Below, in pieces: positions 1-6,258 of a stretch of 6,383 bases of DNA. Each line of letters begins with the position of its first letter. Positions within the stretch are counted from its first letter, which is position 1. The position numbers and the translations under genes were made by a program. The stretch is from 1-14-2-50-31-20 sp965370315 (GTDB lineage Bacteria > Bacteroidota > Ignavibacteria > Ignavibacteriales > Melioribacteraceae), in contig CBDUTO010000187.1 in the NCBI GenBank assembly GCA_965370315.1, positions 1 to 6,383 on the forward strand, in the 5' to 3' direction. The notes beneath the pieces are model-generated. The model made no database searches. It saw only the letters and a program-made list of their open reading frames with translations, and had not been told where the DNA came from.

Positions 1-35
1 TTATCACATCTTCCACTTAAATTTACTAAAATTTA
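1..35 (-). pseudogene. trpB: In-frame continuation of trpB past a TAA stop (C-terminal motif remnant)
   Basis: Reading the minus strand beyond the TAA at 35-33 in the same frame gives I-L-V-N-L-S-G-R-C-D and then a codon beginning AA, cut by the window edge. This is the TrpB C-terminal motif VNLSGRGDK(D), with one Gly replaced by Cys. The match is too specific to be chance and shows that the gene once read through here. Compared with Salmonella TrpB, the segment between ESAH and LSGR is two residues shorter, and the stop replaces a sense codon in a variable loop. One base change (for example TCA or AAA to TAA) would create it. The rest of the gene is outside the window. Confidence 0.8.
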
Positions 36-1160
36 AGTTTTAGGATCTGATTTAGCTAGCTTAATAGCATAAGCAACTGCATGTGCACTTTCCAAGGCTG
101 GAATTATTCCTTCTAAACGACTTAGTTCAAAAAAGGCATCTATTGTTTCTTCATCATTAATAGTTTCGTATTTAACTTTATTTAAATCTTTAAGCATACT
201 ATGTTCTGGTCCAACACCTGGATAATCTAAACCACTGGCAACAGAATAAACAGCACCTGGCTCTCCTTTCTCATCCTGTAACAAATAACATTTAAACCCA
301 TGAATAACACCAGGTTTTCCAAGAGTCATTGTAGCAGCATGTTCACCATAGTCTAAAGATCTTCCACCAGGTTCTACACCATATAATTGACATTCATCAT
401 CATCCAAGAAAGCTGAAAAAATACCCATAGCATTACTTCCACCACCTATACATGCAACAACACTATCTGGCAATTCTCCTGTCATATCTTGAAACTGTTC
501 TCTAGCTTCAATACCTACGACACGTTGAAAATCGCGAACCATCATTGGAAAAGGATGTGGACCAACAACAGAACCAATACAATATAATGCAGTTATTGGA
601 TCTTTCACATAAGCATCAAATGCAGAATCAACTGCTTCTTTTAAAGTTTTTAAGCCATGTGATACAGGAACTACTTTTGCTCCTAGTATTTCCATTCGAA
701 CAACATTGGGGTGTTCTTTAACAATATCAACTTCGCCCATATGTATCTCGCATTCCAATCCAAAATAAGCCGCCGCTGTTGCAAGCGCAACTCCATGTTG
801 ACCTGCTCCTGTTTCTGCAATTAATTTCTTTTTGCCTAGATATTTTGCTAGTAAAGCCTCCCCCATACAATGATTCAGTTTATGTGCACCAGTATGGTTA
901 AGATCTTCACGTTTCAAATAAATTCTGCCGCCATATTTTTCAGATAAACGATTGCAAAAATAGACTGGTGTTGGTCTTCCCTGATAATGTTTTCTAATAC
1001 TACGGAGTTCAGAAATAAATTTATGTGATTTACTAATAGCAAAATATGCGTCAGTAATTTTTTTCATCTCTTCTTCAAGAACTGGAGGAATAAATGCACC
1101 TCCATATTCTTTGAAAAACCCATCTTTATTGGGGTACACTTTAAAATAATTTTCAGTCAT
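33..1160 (-). CDS. trpB: Tryptophan synthase beta chain, C-terminally truncated by an in-frame stop
   Basis: This PLP enzyme condenses indole with L-serine to make L-tryptophan, normally as the cytosolic TrpA2B2 complex. Family marks seen: GRPTP at residues 61-65, the AHK motif with the Schiff-base lysine K94, the catalytic glutamate E116 in AETGAGQHG, the phosphate loop GGGSNA (239-244), D312 in GLDYPGVGP and E357 in IPALESAH. These match Salmonella TrpB K87, E109, S235, D305 and E350 with a constant offset of seven, so the core is free of indels. The ORF has 375 codons, against about 395-400 for the family. It ends just before the conserved VNLSGRGDKD motif, whose serine (S377 in Salmonella) contacts the PLP ring; that motif lies in frame beyond the stop. 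K148 replaces the usual COMM-domain arginine R141. The ATG at 1158-1160 has a good ribosome site. trpA, if adjacent, would lie off the left edge. Family identity is near certain; activity of the truncated product is doubtful. Confidence 0.93.
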   Translation of the reverse strand: MTENYFKVYPNKDGFFKEYGGAFIPPVLEEEMKKITDAYFAISKSHKFISELRSIRKHYQGRPTPVYFCNRLSEKYGGRIYLKREDLNHTGAHKLNHCMGEALLAKYLGKKKLIAETGAGQHGVALATAAAYFGLECEIHMGEVDIVKEHPNVVRMEILGAKVVPVSHGLKTLKEAVDSAFDAYVKDPITALYCIGSVVGPHPFPMMVRDFQRVVGIEAREQFQDMTGELPDSVVACIGGGSNAMGIFSAFLDDDECQLYGVEPGGRSLDYGEHAATMTLGKPGVIHGFKCYLLQDEKGEPGAVYSVASGLDYPGVGPEHSMLKDLNKVKYETINDEETIDAFFELSRLEGIIPALESAHAVAYAIKLAKSDPKT

Positions 1161-1168
1161 ATTTTTAT

Positions 1169-1173
1169 TCCTT
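1169..1173 (-). promoter_or_regulatory. Ribosome binding site of trpB
   Basis: The minus strand reads AAGGA followed by eight nucleotides and then the ATG at 1160-1158. This is a canonical Shine-Dalgarno sequence with good spacing and it fixes the trpB start. Confidence 0.7.
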
Positions 1174-1250
1174 GTAATTTAAATGATGAACGAATATTAA
1201 GTTAGTAATAATAATTTAATTTACTTTTAAAATTATGCTATTAATCTTCC

Positions 1251-1270
1251 TCTTTTATATAAATAAAAGA
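1251..1270. repeat. Perfect 8-bp inverted repeat in the trpB upstream region
   Basis: TCTTTTAT at 1251-1258 and ATAAAAGA at 1263-1270 are exact reverse complements around a 4-nt spacer. It lies about 90-110 nt upstream of the trpB start. It could be an operator or part of a promoter, but short AT-only palindromes arise easily in DNA of this composition, so function is only a possibility. Confidence 0.3.
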
Positions 1271-1523
1271 AATATCATAATAAATATTCAATATTAATGT
1301 AGATATAGCTACGATGTTGATCGGTTTTCTTCAGTAAACAGCAAGTTTAAAGAATATCTCCGATATAATTTTATATATATACTTAGAGTTAAGTGTCAAG
1401 CTTATGATTGCTAATTGAAACATTGATTTTTCTAAAGTGAATTTTTTAATCATATTTAATTTCTAGTCATAATTCTTTTCTAATTATCCAGAAGTCTTTA
1501 CTCTCTAATACTTGGTTTGAATA

Positions 1524-1529
1524 TTGACA
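1524..1529 (+). promoter_or_regulatory. Possible -35 element (TTGACA) for the plus-strand gene cluster
   Basis: An exact TTGACA lies 53 nt before the preferred NFACT start. Downstream -10 candidates are poorly spaced: TATCTT at 1544-1549 gives a 14-nt spacer and TAGTAT at 1550-1555 gives 20 nt, so the promoter is not convincing as a whole. If it is used, transcription would begin around or after 1555, which would exclude the upstream ATG at 1540 and favour the start at 1582. Confidence 0.25.
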
Positions 1530-1581
1530 AATAAAAGAGATGTTATCTTTAGTATATTTCGGAATTAAAAATGAAAAAATT

Positions 1582-3204
1582 ATGCTTAAAAATTACTACT
1601 ACTTAAATAGAACCGTTGTTGAATTAATAAAGCTTCTTAAAGGGGCTAAAGTTGTTGAGATATTTTCACAAGAAAAGAATTCGTTACTTTTAGCTATTCC
1701 TACAGATGAACATCCCTATAGGCATTTATTTATTTCTACAAATCCTACTCTACCTTATTTAGTGATTAAGGATGATCACCGGAAAGCAAAGAAAAATATT
1801 ATACTTTATAATGTTTTAAATAAACCACAAAAAATTAAAGACATTGAAATTTCTACTAATGATAGATTGATAAGAATTAAACTTGAAAATATTAATCTGT
1901 TTTTTTCTGTAATGGGTGGAAACACGAATGTTTATTTTATTAGTAATGGCGAAGTGGTTGATGAATTAAAGAAGAGTAAGAGTGAGTTGGATGTATTCAA
2001 ATATATTGCTGACAATCACTTTTCAAGTAGTAATGTATATCATGATATAGAGGAAAGCACATTTGAAGGGCTTGATGCGAAAAGCATTAAAAAATCTTAC
2101 TCATTTATTCCAAAAGAGATAATCTCTGAAATGAAACTTAGGTATGTTGAAGGAAGTGAATATCAAACTCTGTTTCATCAAGTTTTAGAAGAAGTCTATT
2201 TAGGGAAAATAAGTGTATTTGAAAACAAAACCGAAGAGAAGATAAGGTTTGCTCCAGATAGTTTTAGAATATTTGCTGATAACGAAAAGATAGTTTTTGA
2301 TAACTGTAGTTCAGCAATTTCTAAATATTTGCAGAAGCACTACAGATTTGATAGAATTCAAAATCTGAAGAAAGAGATAAGTAAACAATTGGTGAAAGAA
2401 CTTGAACGAACAGCAAACAAGTTAAATAATCTAAAAGGAAGAGTTGAAAAAGGGGAACGGAGTGATGAGTATTATAATTATGGAAATCTTCTTTTAGCAA
2501 ATAGACATATACTGAAAAAGGGAATGGATAAGGCTAGTGTTGTTGATTATGTAACAAACAATGAAATAGGTATTAAATTAAATCCAAAAAACACCCCACA
2601 AAAATCGATTGATTTTTATTTTGAAAAAGCAAGAGATGAAAAGATAAATTTTAAAATATCAAAAACACTATTTGAGGGTACACTTAAAAAATATAATAAA
2701 CTGAAAGAAATTGAGAGCGAGTATGAAAGTGCAACTTCTATTGATGATTTCAACGAAGTAAAAATTAGACTAAAAATATCTGACAAAAAGAAAGAGAAGA
2801 AAAAAGTGACTGATGGAGCAAAGCTTAGAGAGTTTTTAATTGAAGGTAAATATAAAGTATTAGTTGGAAGAGATAGCAAGAGCAACGATATGCTATCAAT
2901 AAAAATTGCAAAGCAAAATGATTACTGGTTTCATGCACGTGGATTACCAGGTTCACATGTCGTTTTGAGGGTTGAAGATACAAAAGTTGGAGTTCCAAAA
3001 AACATAATTAAAAATGCTGCACAAATTGCTGCATATTATTCAAAAGCAAAAACAGCTGGAACTGCACCAGTATCCTATACATTGGGAAAATTTGTTAGAA
3101 AGAAAAAGGGAATGGAGCCTGGAAAGGTGATGGTTGAAAAGGAGAAGGTCCTCTTGGTACGTCCGGGAATACCATCAAATACAGAAATGGTTTCGGAAGA
3201 ATAG
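1582..3204 (+). CDS. rqcH: NFACT family protein (RqcH / Tae2 / NEMF type, older name fibronectin-binding protein A)
   Basis: Bacterial RqcH binds obstructed 50S subunits carrying peptidyl-tRNA and recruits Ala-tRNA to add alanine tails that mark stalled peptides for degradation. Numbering from the ATG at 1582 (540 aa), I see an NFACT-N region to about 240 with the tRNA-binding Asp-Arg pair at D94-R95 (97/98 in B. subtilis), two charged helical coiled-coil segments (about 250-295 and 343-386) around a middle region with GNLLLAN and LKKGM, and a C-terminal NFACT-R domain (about 412-531) with DYWFHARGLPGSHVVLR at 447-463. The family has about 570 residues. I prefer 1582 because MLKNYYYLNRTVVEL aligns with family N-termini; the frame is also open from an ATG at 1540 (554 aa). 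Neither start has a good ribosome site. The stop is TAG. Family call is strong; an alanine-tailing role is inferred from the retained Asp-Arg pair. No other quality-control gene is visible nearby. Confidence 0.88.
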   Translation: MLKNYYYLNRTVVELIKLLKGAKVVEIFSQEKNSLLLAIPTDEHPYRHLFISTNPTLPYLVIKDDHRKAKKNIILYNVLNKPQKIKDIEISTNDRLIRIKLENINLFFSVMGGNTNVYFISNGEVVDELKKSKSELDVFKYIADNHFSSSNVYHDIEESTFEGLDAKSIKKSYSFIPKEIISEMKLRYVEGSEYQTLFHQVLEEVYLGKISVFENKTEEKIRFAPDSFRIFADNEKIVFDNCSSAISKYLQKHYRFDRIQNLKKEISKQLVKELERTANKLNNLKGRVEKGERSDEYYNYGNLLLANRHILKKGMDKASVVDYVTNNEIGIKLNPKNTPQKSIDFYFEKARDEKINFKISKTLFEGTLKKYNKLKEIESEYESATSIDDFNEVKIRLKISDKKKEKKKVTDGAKLREFLIEGKYKVLVGRDSKSNDMLSIKIAKQNDYWFHARGLPGSHVVLRVEDTKVGVPKNIIKNAAQIAAYYSKAKTAGTAPVSYTLGKFVRKKKGMEPGKVMVEKEKVLLVRPGIPSNTEMVSEE

Positions 3205-3216
3205 AAACAGATATTA

Positions 3217-3264
3217 TTGTTACATTGTTTAATTGTTAAACAGTGAAGCAATTCAACAATTCTT
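3217..3264. repeat. Degenerate 8-nt tandem repeat built on TTG(T/A)T.. / CAATTCAA units
   Basis: The gap between the NFACT and methyltransferase genes can be read as consecutive 8-nt blocks: TTGTTACA (3217), TTGTTTAA (3225), TTGTTAAA (3233), an unrelated block at 3241, then CAATTCAA (3249) and CAATTCTT (3257). The last two resemble the reverse complement of the first group. The array fills most of the 63-nt gap and ends three bases before the ATG at 3268. I recall similar CAATTG/AACAATT-rich intergenic repeats in Bacteroidota-like genomes, but cannot verify that here. Confidence 0.5.
3223..3245 (+). terminator. Strong hairpin downstream of the NFACT gene (possible terminator or processing site)
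   Basis: Bases 3223-3232 pair with 3236-3245 over ten base pairs, with one T-G wobble at 3225/3243 and a TTG loop. This is the best stem in the window outside genes. It begins 18 nt after the NFACT stop. No T-tract follows on either strand, so it is not a standard intrinsic terminator. It may stabilise or process a transcript, or be a by-product of the repeat blocks it sits in. Confidence 0.35.
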
Positions 3265-3267
3265 GAG

Positions 3268-4158
3268 ATGAAAAATAACCAAACAAATATCATGCTTTTT
3301 CAAAGCAAGGTAAACCGCCCACTAATTTTAGATGGAGCAATTGGGAGCCTTTTACAACAAAGAGATGTTGAGATGCATAAAACTCTTTGGAGTTCGTACG
3401 CAAACATTGTTGCTCCAGAAAAAGTGATTGAAGTTCACAAAGAATACGTCAATGCAGGTGCGGAGATAATAACAACCAATACTTTCAGAACAAATCCTTT
3501 AGCTTATAACAAATCATCACTTAAAATTTCTAATTCTGATTTTGTTAAAGTAAGTGTTAAATTAGCTAAAGATGCAGTTGGTGAAAATGAGAGTGTTTTT
3601 ATTGCAGGTTCAAATCCGCCAGCAGAAGACTCATATCAAGATTTTCGAAAAGTTTCAAAGAGAGAGATTGAGCTAAATCATAAAAATCATATTGATATGC
3701 TTTGGAATAGTGGAGTAGATTTTATTTTAAATGAAACACAAAGTCACTTTGATGAAATTAAAACTATCTGTAATTATTGCAATAGTAATCAAATACCATT
3801 TATGATAAGTCTATTTGTTACTGGTGAAGGAAGAATAATGAGTGGTGAATCGATTGACGAAGTTCTAAAATATGTTGCTGATTTTAATCCTATTGCTGTT
3901 GGAGTTAATTGTGTAACTCCAGAAATTTTTAATAAAATTGTTGCTAGGATAGATAGATTAATGAGGTGGGGATTTTATCTGAACTGTGGAAGTGGTGTTT
4001 TTACAGACACAGAAATATTTGAAGGTGTATCTCCGTCTAATTATATTAATACCACAAAAACTAAATTTAAGAGAGAACCATTTTTCATTGGTTCATGTTG
4101 TGGTTCGTCACCAGAGCATACCAAGGCAATAAAGGAATATGTAATTGAAAAAAATTAA
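3268..4158 (+). CDS. Homocysteine S-methyltransferase domain protein (zinc-dependent, stand-alone)
   Basis: This cytosolic family moves a methyl group to the thiol of homocysteine to make methionine. The TIM-barrel is recognised by LDGAIGSLL (21-29), TTNTFRTN (69-76), ETQSH (156-160), the GVNC motif with C215 and the GSCCGSSPEH motif with C277 and C278. C215, C277 and C278 are the three expected zinc ligands. At 296 residues it matches single-domain members such as MmuM (S-methylmethionine donor), and is far shorter than MetH; no folate- or cobalamin-binding domain follows. The methyl donor cannot be read from the sequence. The ATG at 3268 lacks a spaced Shine-Dalgarno site; the next ATG at 3292 (residue 9) would leave a family-like N-terminus (MLFQSKVNRPLILDG) and is a real alternative. 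Its end overlaps ispE by 14 nt, implying co-translation. Confidence 0.88.
   Translation: MKNNQTNIMLFQSKVNRPLILDGAIGSLLQQRDVEMHKTLWSSYANIVAPEKVIEVHKEYVNAGAEIITTNTFRTNPLAYNKSSLKISNSDFVKVSVKLAKDAVGENESVFIAGSNPPAEDSYQDFRKVSKREIELNHKNHIDMLWNSGVDFILNETQSHFDEIKTICNYCNSNQIPFMISLFVTGEGRIMSGESIDEVLKYVADFNPIAVGVNCVTPEIFNKIVARIDRLMRWGFYLNCGSGVFTDTEIFEGVSPSNYINTTKTKFKREPFFIGSCCGSSPEHTKAIKEYVIEKN
4131..4136 (+). promoter_or_regulatory. Ribosome binding site that decides the ispE TTG start
   Basis: AAAGGA lies inside the end of the methyltransferase gene, eight nucleotides before the TTG at 4145. A nearby in-frame ATG at 4139 is followed at once by TAA, so it cannot be the start. The site supports TTG initiation. 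Confidence 0.7.
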
Positions 4159-4972
4159 AGCAAAAGCTCCGGCAAAAATAAATGTGGGATTAAATATTGT
4201 TGAAAAAAGAAGTGATGGGTTTCATAACCTTGAGACAATATTTTATCAAATTCATGATTTATTTGATGAGCTAACCTTTGAAAAATCAAATAAGTGTAGT
4301 TTAATATTAGAAGATAAATTTCAAGATTTGGCTGAGGATAATATAATATTAAAAGCTATTAAGCTTCTGGAGATAAAAGTTGAAAAAAGTTTAAATGTTA
4401 TAGTCACGTTAAAGAAAAATATCCCTATTGGGGCTGGACTTGGTGGAGGTAGCTCCGATGGTGCATCAACTTTAATAGCGCTAAATAAACTCTTTGAACT
4501 AAATATATCTAATGAAGAATTAAAAATTTTAGCTTTAGAACTAGGATCCGATGTTCCATTGTTTTTAAATGAGTATCCAACAATTGGAAAATCGAGAGGA
4601 GATAATTTAGAAAAATTAGATTTGAAAATTGAGAAGCCAATTTTGTTAATTAATCCAGGAATTCATATTTCAACTCAAGAAGCATTTTTAAACATTGTTC
4701 CAAAATCGAATACATTTAACTATACTAATATTAAGAGTATTAAAATTAGTGAGTGGAATGGAAAAGTAATTAACGATTTTGAAGAGAGTGTTTTTAAACT
4801 GCACCCAAAAATTGGTGATATTAAAACTACCTTAAACCAAAATGGATCTCTCTTTTCTCTTATGAGTGGAACGGGTTCAACAGTTTATGGAATATTTGAA
4901 TCTCTTTCAAAAGCAAAGTCTATTGCGAAGTTATTTCCAAATAATTATTTTGCTTTCATTGGAAACCTATAA
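4145..4972 (+). CDS. ispE: 4-diphosphocytidyl-2-C-methyl-D-erythritol kinase
   Basis: IspE is the ATP-dependent kinase of the MEP (non-mevalonate) isoprenoid pathway, phosphorylating CDP-methylerythritol at the 2-hydroxyl in the cytosol. It is a GHMP kinase: the N-terminal AKAPAKINVGLNI carries the catalytic lysine K11 (K10 in E. coli), the ATP loop is PIGAGLGGGSSDGAST (94-109), the catalytic aspartate is D136 in LGSDVPLF, and the C-terminal glycine motif is MSGTGSTVYGIF (240-251). Its 275 residues are close to the usual 280-290. Translation starts at TTG, supported by a strong ribosome site and by the fact that the protein begins directly with the family N-terminus. It overlaps the preceding gene by 14 nt in another frame and ends in TAA immediately before the next ATG, so it is very likely translationally coupled on both sides. 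All key residues are present. Confidence 0.95.
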   Translation: MKKIKAKAPAKINVGLNIVEKRSDGFHNLETIFYQIHDLFDELTFEKSNKCSLILEDKFQDLAEDNIILKAIKLLEIKVEKSLNVIVTLKKNIPIGAGLGGGSSDGASTLIALNKLFELNISNEELKILALELGSDVPLFLNEYPTIGKSRGDNLEKLDLKIEKPILLINPGIHISTQEAFLNIVPKSNTFNYTNIKSIKISEWNGKVINDFEESVFKLHPKIGDIKTTLNQNGSLFSLMSGTGSTVYGIFESLSKAKSIAKLFPNNYFAFIGNL

Positions 4973-5983
4973 ATGAGTAATCAATTAACTAATATAAAAC
5001 TTAATAAACGTGCAGCCAAAGTATCACTTGTAGCTGGAGTAATAATTTTCTTCACAAAATTTGGTGCATTTTTAGTCACAGATTCAACTGCAATATTTTC
5101 TGATGCGGCAGAGTCAATTATAAATATTGTTGCTGCCGCTGCTGCTCTCTACAGCATAATCATAAGCTCAAAACCCGCTGATAAAGATCATCCCTACGGG
5201 CATGGAAAAATTGAATATTTCTCTGCTGGATTTGAAGGATTGTTAATAGCAATTGCAGGGCTGGTCATAATCTATTCTGGTATATCAAAAATTATCATAG
5301 GTGCCGAACCAACTAAACTTGGCATTGGTATATTATTGCTTGGAGTTGCTTCCGTTGCAAATTTAGTTTTGTCATTATATATAAAAGGAATTGGAGAAAA
5401 GACAAAATCTCTTACTCTCATTGCAGATGCAAAGCACATTATGGCAGATGTTTACACAAGTTTTGGAATTATTGTTGGATTGGGAATAGTATTGCTAACA
5501 GATATTCCCATATTCGATCCAATTATTGCGATAGTAGTAGCTGTTAATATTCTCTTTACTGGATACAATCTGGTTCGAGAGTCTGTTGGTGGTTTAATGA
5601 ATGAGGTAGATGCAGAAACAATGGAGATAATATCAGAAAGAATTATCTCTATCCGCAAACCTGAATGGATTGACATTCACGAACTTCGGTTTTGGAAATC
5701 GGCAAATAATATATTTATAGATTTTCATTTAGTATTGCCATACTATTTTACTATTAAAGAGGCACATAAATCTGATGAATTAGTTTTGTCAGAAATGGAT
5801 AAGATACTCTCTGGTTCACAAGTTAAAATACATATGGATTATTGTGATTTCCATCTTTGTAAATATTGTGAATTTGCTCAATGCAGTGAGCGTAAAGAAA
5901 AATGCATAGAAAAATATGAGTGGACTCAAAAAGGAATTACTGGAATTGGGATTAGAAAAATAAATGGTTTGCAAGAACCGTAA
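4973..5983 (+). CDS. Cation diffusion facilitator (CDF) metal transporter with Cys-rich C-terminal tail
   Basis: CDF proteins export divalent metals (Zn, Fe, Mn, Cd, Co) across the inner membrane by proton antiport, as dimers. Six hydrophobic segments fit residues about 17-36, 41-62, 85-106, 117-138, 160-178 and 181-200, with the family loop HPYGHGKIE at 73-81. Aligned to E. coli FieF with an offset of two, the transport site is E47 and N51 in helix 2 (Asp and Asp in FieF) and H155 and D159 in helix 5. The cytoplasmic domain keeps the FieF metal ligands H236, H252, H265, H287 and D289. A tail of about 45 residues follows with C291, C296, C299, C304 and C311, absent from FieF. The ATG directly follows the ispE stop; GGAA at 4961-4964 is a modest ribosome site. 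Family is secure; the metal is unknown, and the helix-2 change argues against assuming FieF-like specificity. Confidence 0.92.
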   Translation: MSNQLTNIKLNKRAAKVSLVAGVIIFFTKFGAFLVTDSTAIFSDAAESIINIVAAAAALYSIIISSKPADKDHPYGHGKIEYFSAGFEGLLIAIAGLVIIYSGISKIIIGAEPTKLGIGILLLGVASVANLVLSLYIKGIGEKTKSLTLIADAKHIMADVYTSFGIIVGLGIVLLTDIPIFDPIIAIVVAVNILFTGYNLVRESVGGLMNEVDAETMEIISERIISIRKPEWIDIHELRFWKSANNIFIDFHLVLPYYFTIKEAHKSDELVLSEMDKILSGSQVKIHMDYCDFHLCKYCEFAQCSERKEKCIEKYEWTQKGITGIGIRKINGLQEP

Positions 5984-6093
5984 TGGCAAATACTCAGTTC
6001 TTTAAAAGGAACATGTCATTTCGGGCATAATAGTCAAAAAGTGTTGCTGAGATTTATATAAAGTAATATATAAATTTACAGGAACAAAACTCA
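5984..6093 (+). other. Intergenic gap after the CDF gene, with weak promoter-like sequence
   Basis: A 6-bp hairpin (GTTCTT 5997-6002, AGGAAC 6007-6012, one T-G pair) follows the CDF stop but has no T-tract, so a terminator is not established. TTGCTG at 6044-6049 lies 17 nt before TATATA at 6067-6072 and 19 nt before TATAAA at 6069-6074, which could drive the small ORF that follows. AGGA at 6080-6083 lies 10 nt before its ATG. All of these are weak matches in AT-rich DNA. Confidence 0.3.
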
Positions 6094-6258
6094 ATGGTAT
6101 TAGAGAATGATGAAAAAAAACATTGTCCGCGGTGTAAAAGTAGTTTAGTAAAGTTACATGGAAAAACCAAACAATCAGCGATTCAGGGTCAAACTAAATA
6201 TATCAGTTATCATTCCACAAACTATTGGAATATACAGATCACCCCTTGTAAAACTTGA
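6094..6258 (+). CDS. Small Cys-containing ORF, probable zinc-ribbon protein, possibly truncated
   Basis: This 54-codon ATG ORF is preceded by AGGA at 10-nt spacing. The product is hydrophilic, with no signal peptide or membrane segment. Near its N-terminus it has HCPRCKSS (residues 10-17), a typical zinc-ribbon CPxC knuckle, and it ends ITPCKT followed by TGA. A second CxxC would need Cys exactly where the TGA stands; TGT or TGC to TGA is one base. So the protein may be a two-knuckle zinc ribbon that has lost its last ligand and anything after it, or a natural short protein with three cysteines. I do not recognise a named family. Zinc ribbons of this kind often bind nucleic acid or act as adaptor domains, but no function can be assigned. 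Same strand as the CDF gene, 110 nt downstream, probably outside that operon. Confidence 0.45.
   Translation: MVLENDEKKHCPRCKSSLVKLHGKTKQSAIQGQTKYISYHSTNYWNIQITPCKT

Larger units (their letters stand above)
1161..1581. other. AT-rich divergent intergenic region (trpB / NFACT)
   Basis: This gap of about 420 nt separates two divergent genes and must carry promoters for both. I see no ORF with coding character, no tRNA-like fold and no T-box. There is no trp leader peptide with tandem Trp codons upstream of trpB: on the minus strand these would appear as CCA runs on the plus strand, and CCA is nearly absent. It holds one perfect short inverted repeat (1251-1270) and a consensus-like TTGACA near its right end. 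The rest is A/T-rich sequence without structure I can defend. Confidence 0.6.

Noticed and set aside
1161..1340. trp attenuator or T-box leader upstream of trpB
   Set aside because: No short ORF with consecutive Trp codons, no terminator/antiterminator pair and no T-box sequence were found on the minus strand.
1464..1474. TAGTCATAATT occurs at 1464-1474 and again at 6290-6300, suggesting flanking direct repeats of an island
   Set aside because: An 11-nt match in AT-rich DNA of this length is expected by chance, and nothing between the copies looks mobile.
2616..2885. Open frame of 89 codons on the minus strand
   Set aside because: It lies wholly inside the NFACT gene opposite its Lys/Glu-rich coiled-coil region; the Ser/Phe/Leu-rich product is a typical antisense shadow.
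3075..3293. Open frame of 72 codons on the minus strand
   Set aside because: It overlaps the end of the NFACT gene and the intergenic repeat, has no family resemblance, and is explained as a shadow.
5452..5676. Open frame of 74 codons on the minus strand
   Set aside because: It is antisense to the membrane part of the CDF gene and has no supporting motif or ribosome site.
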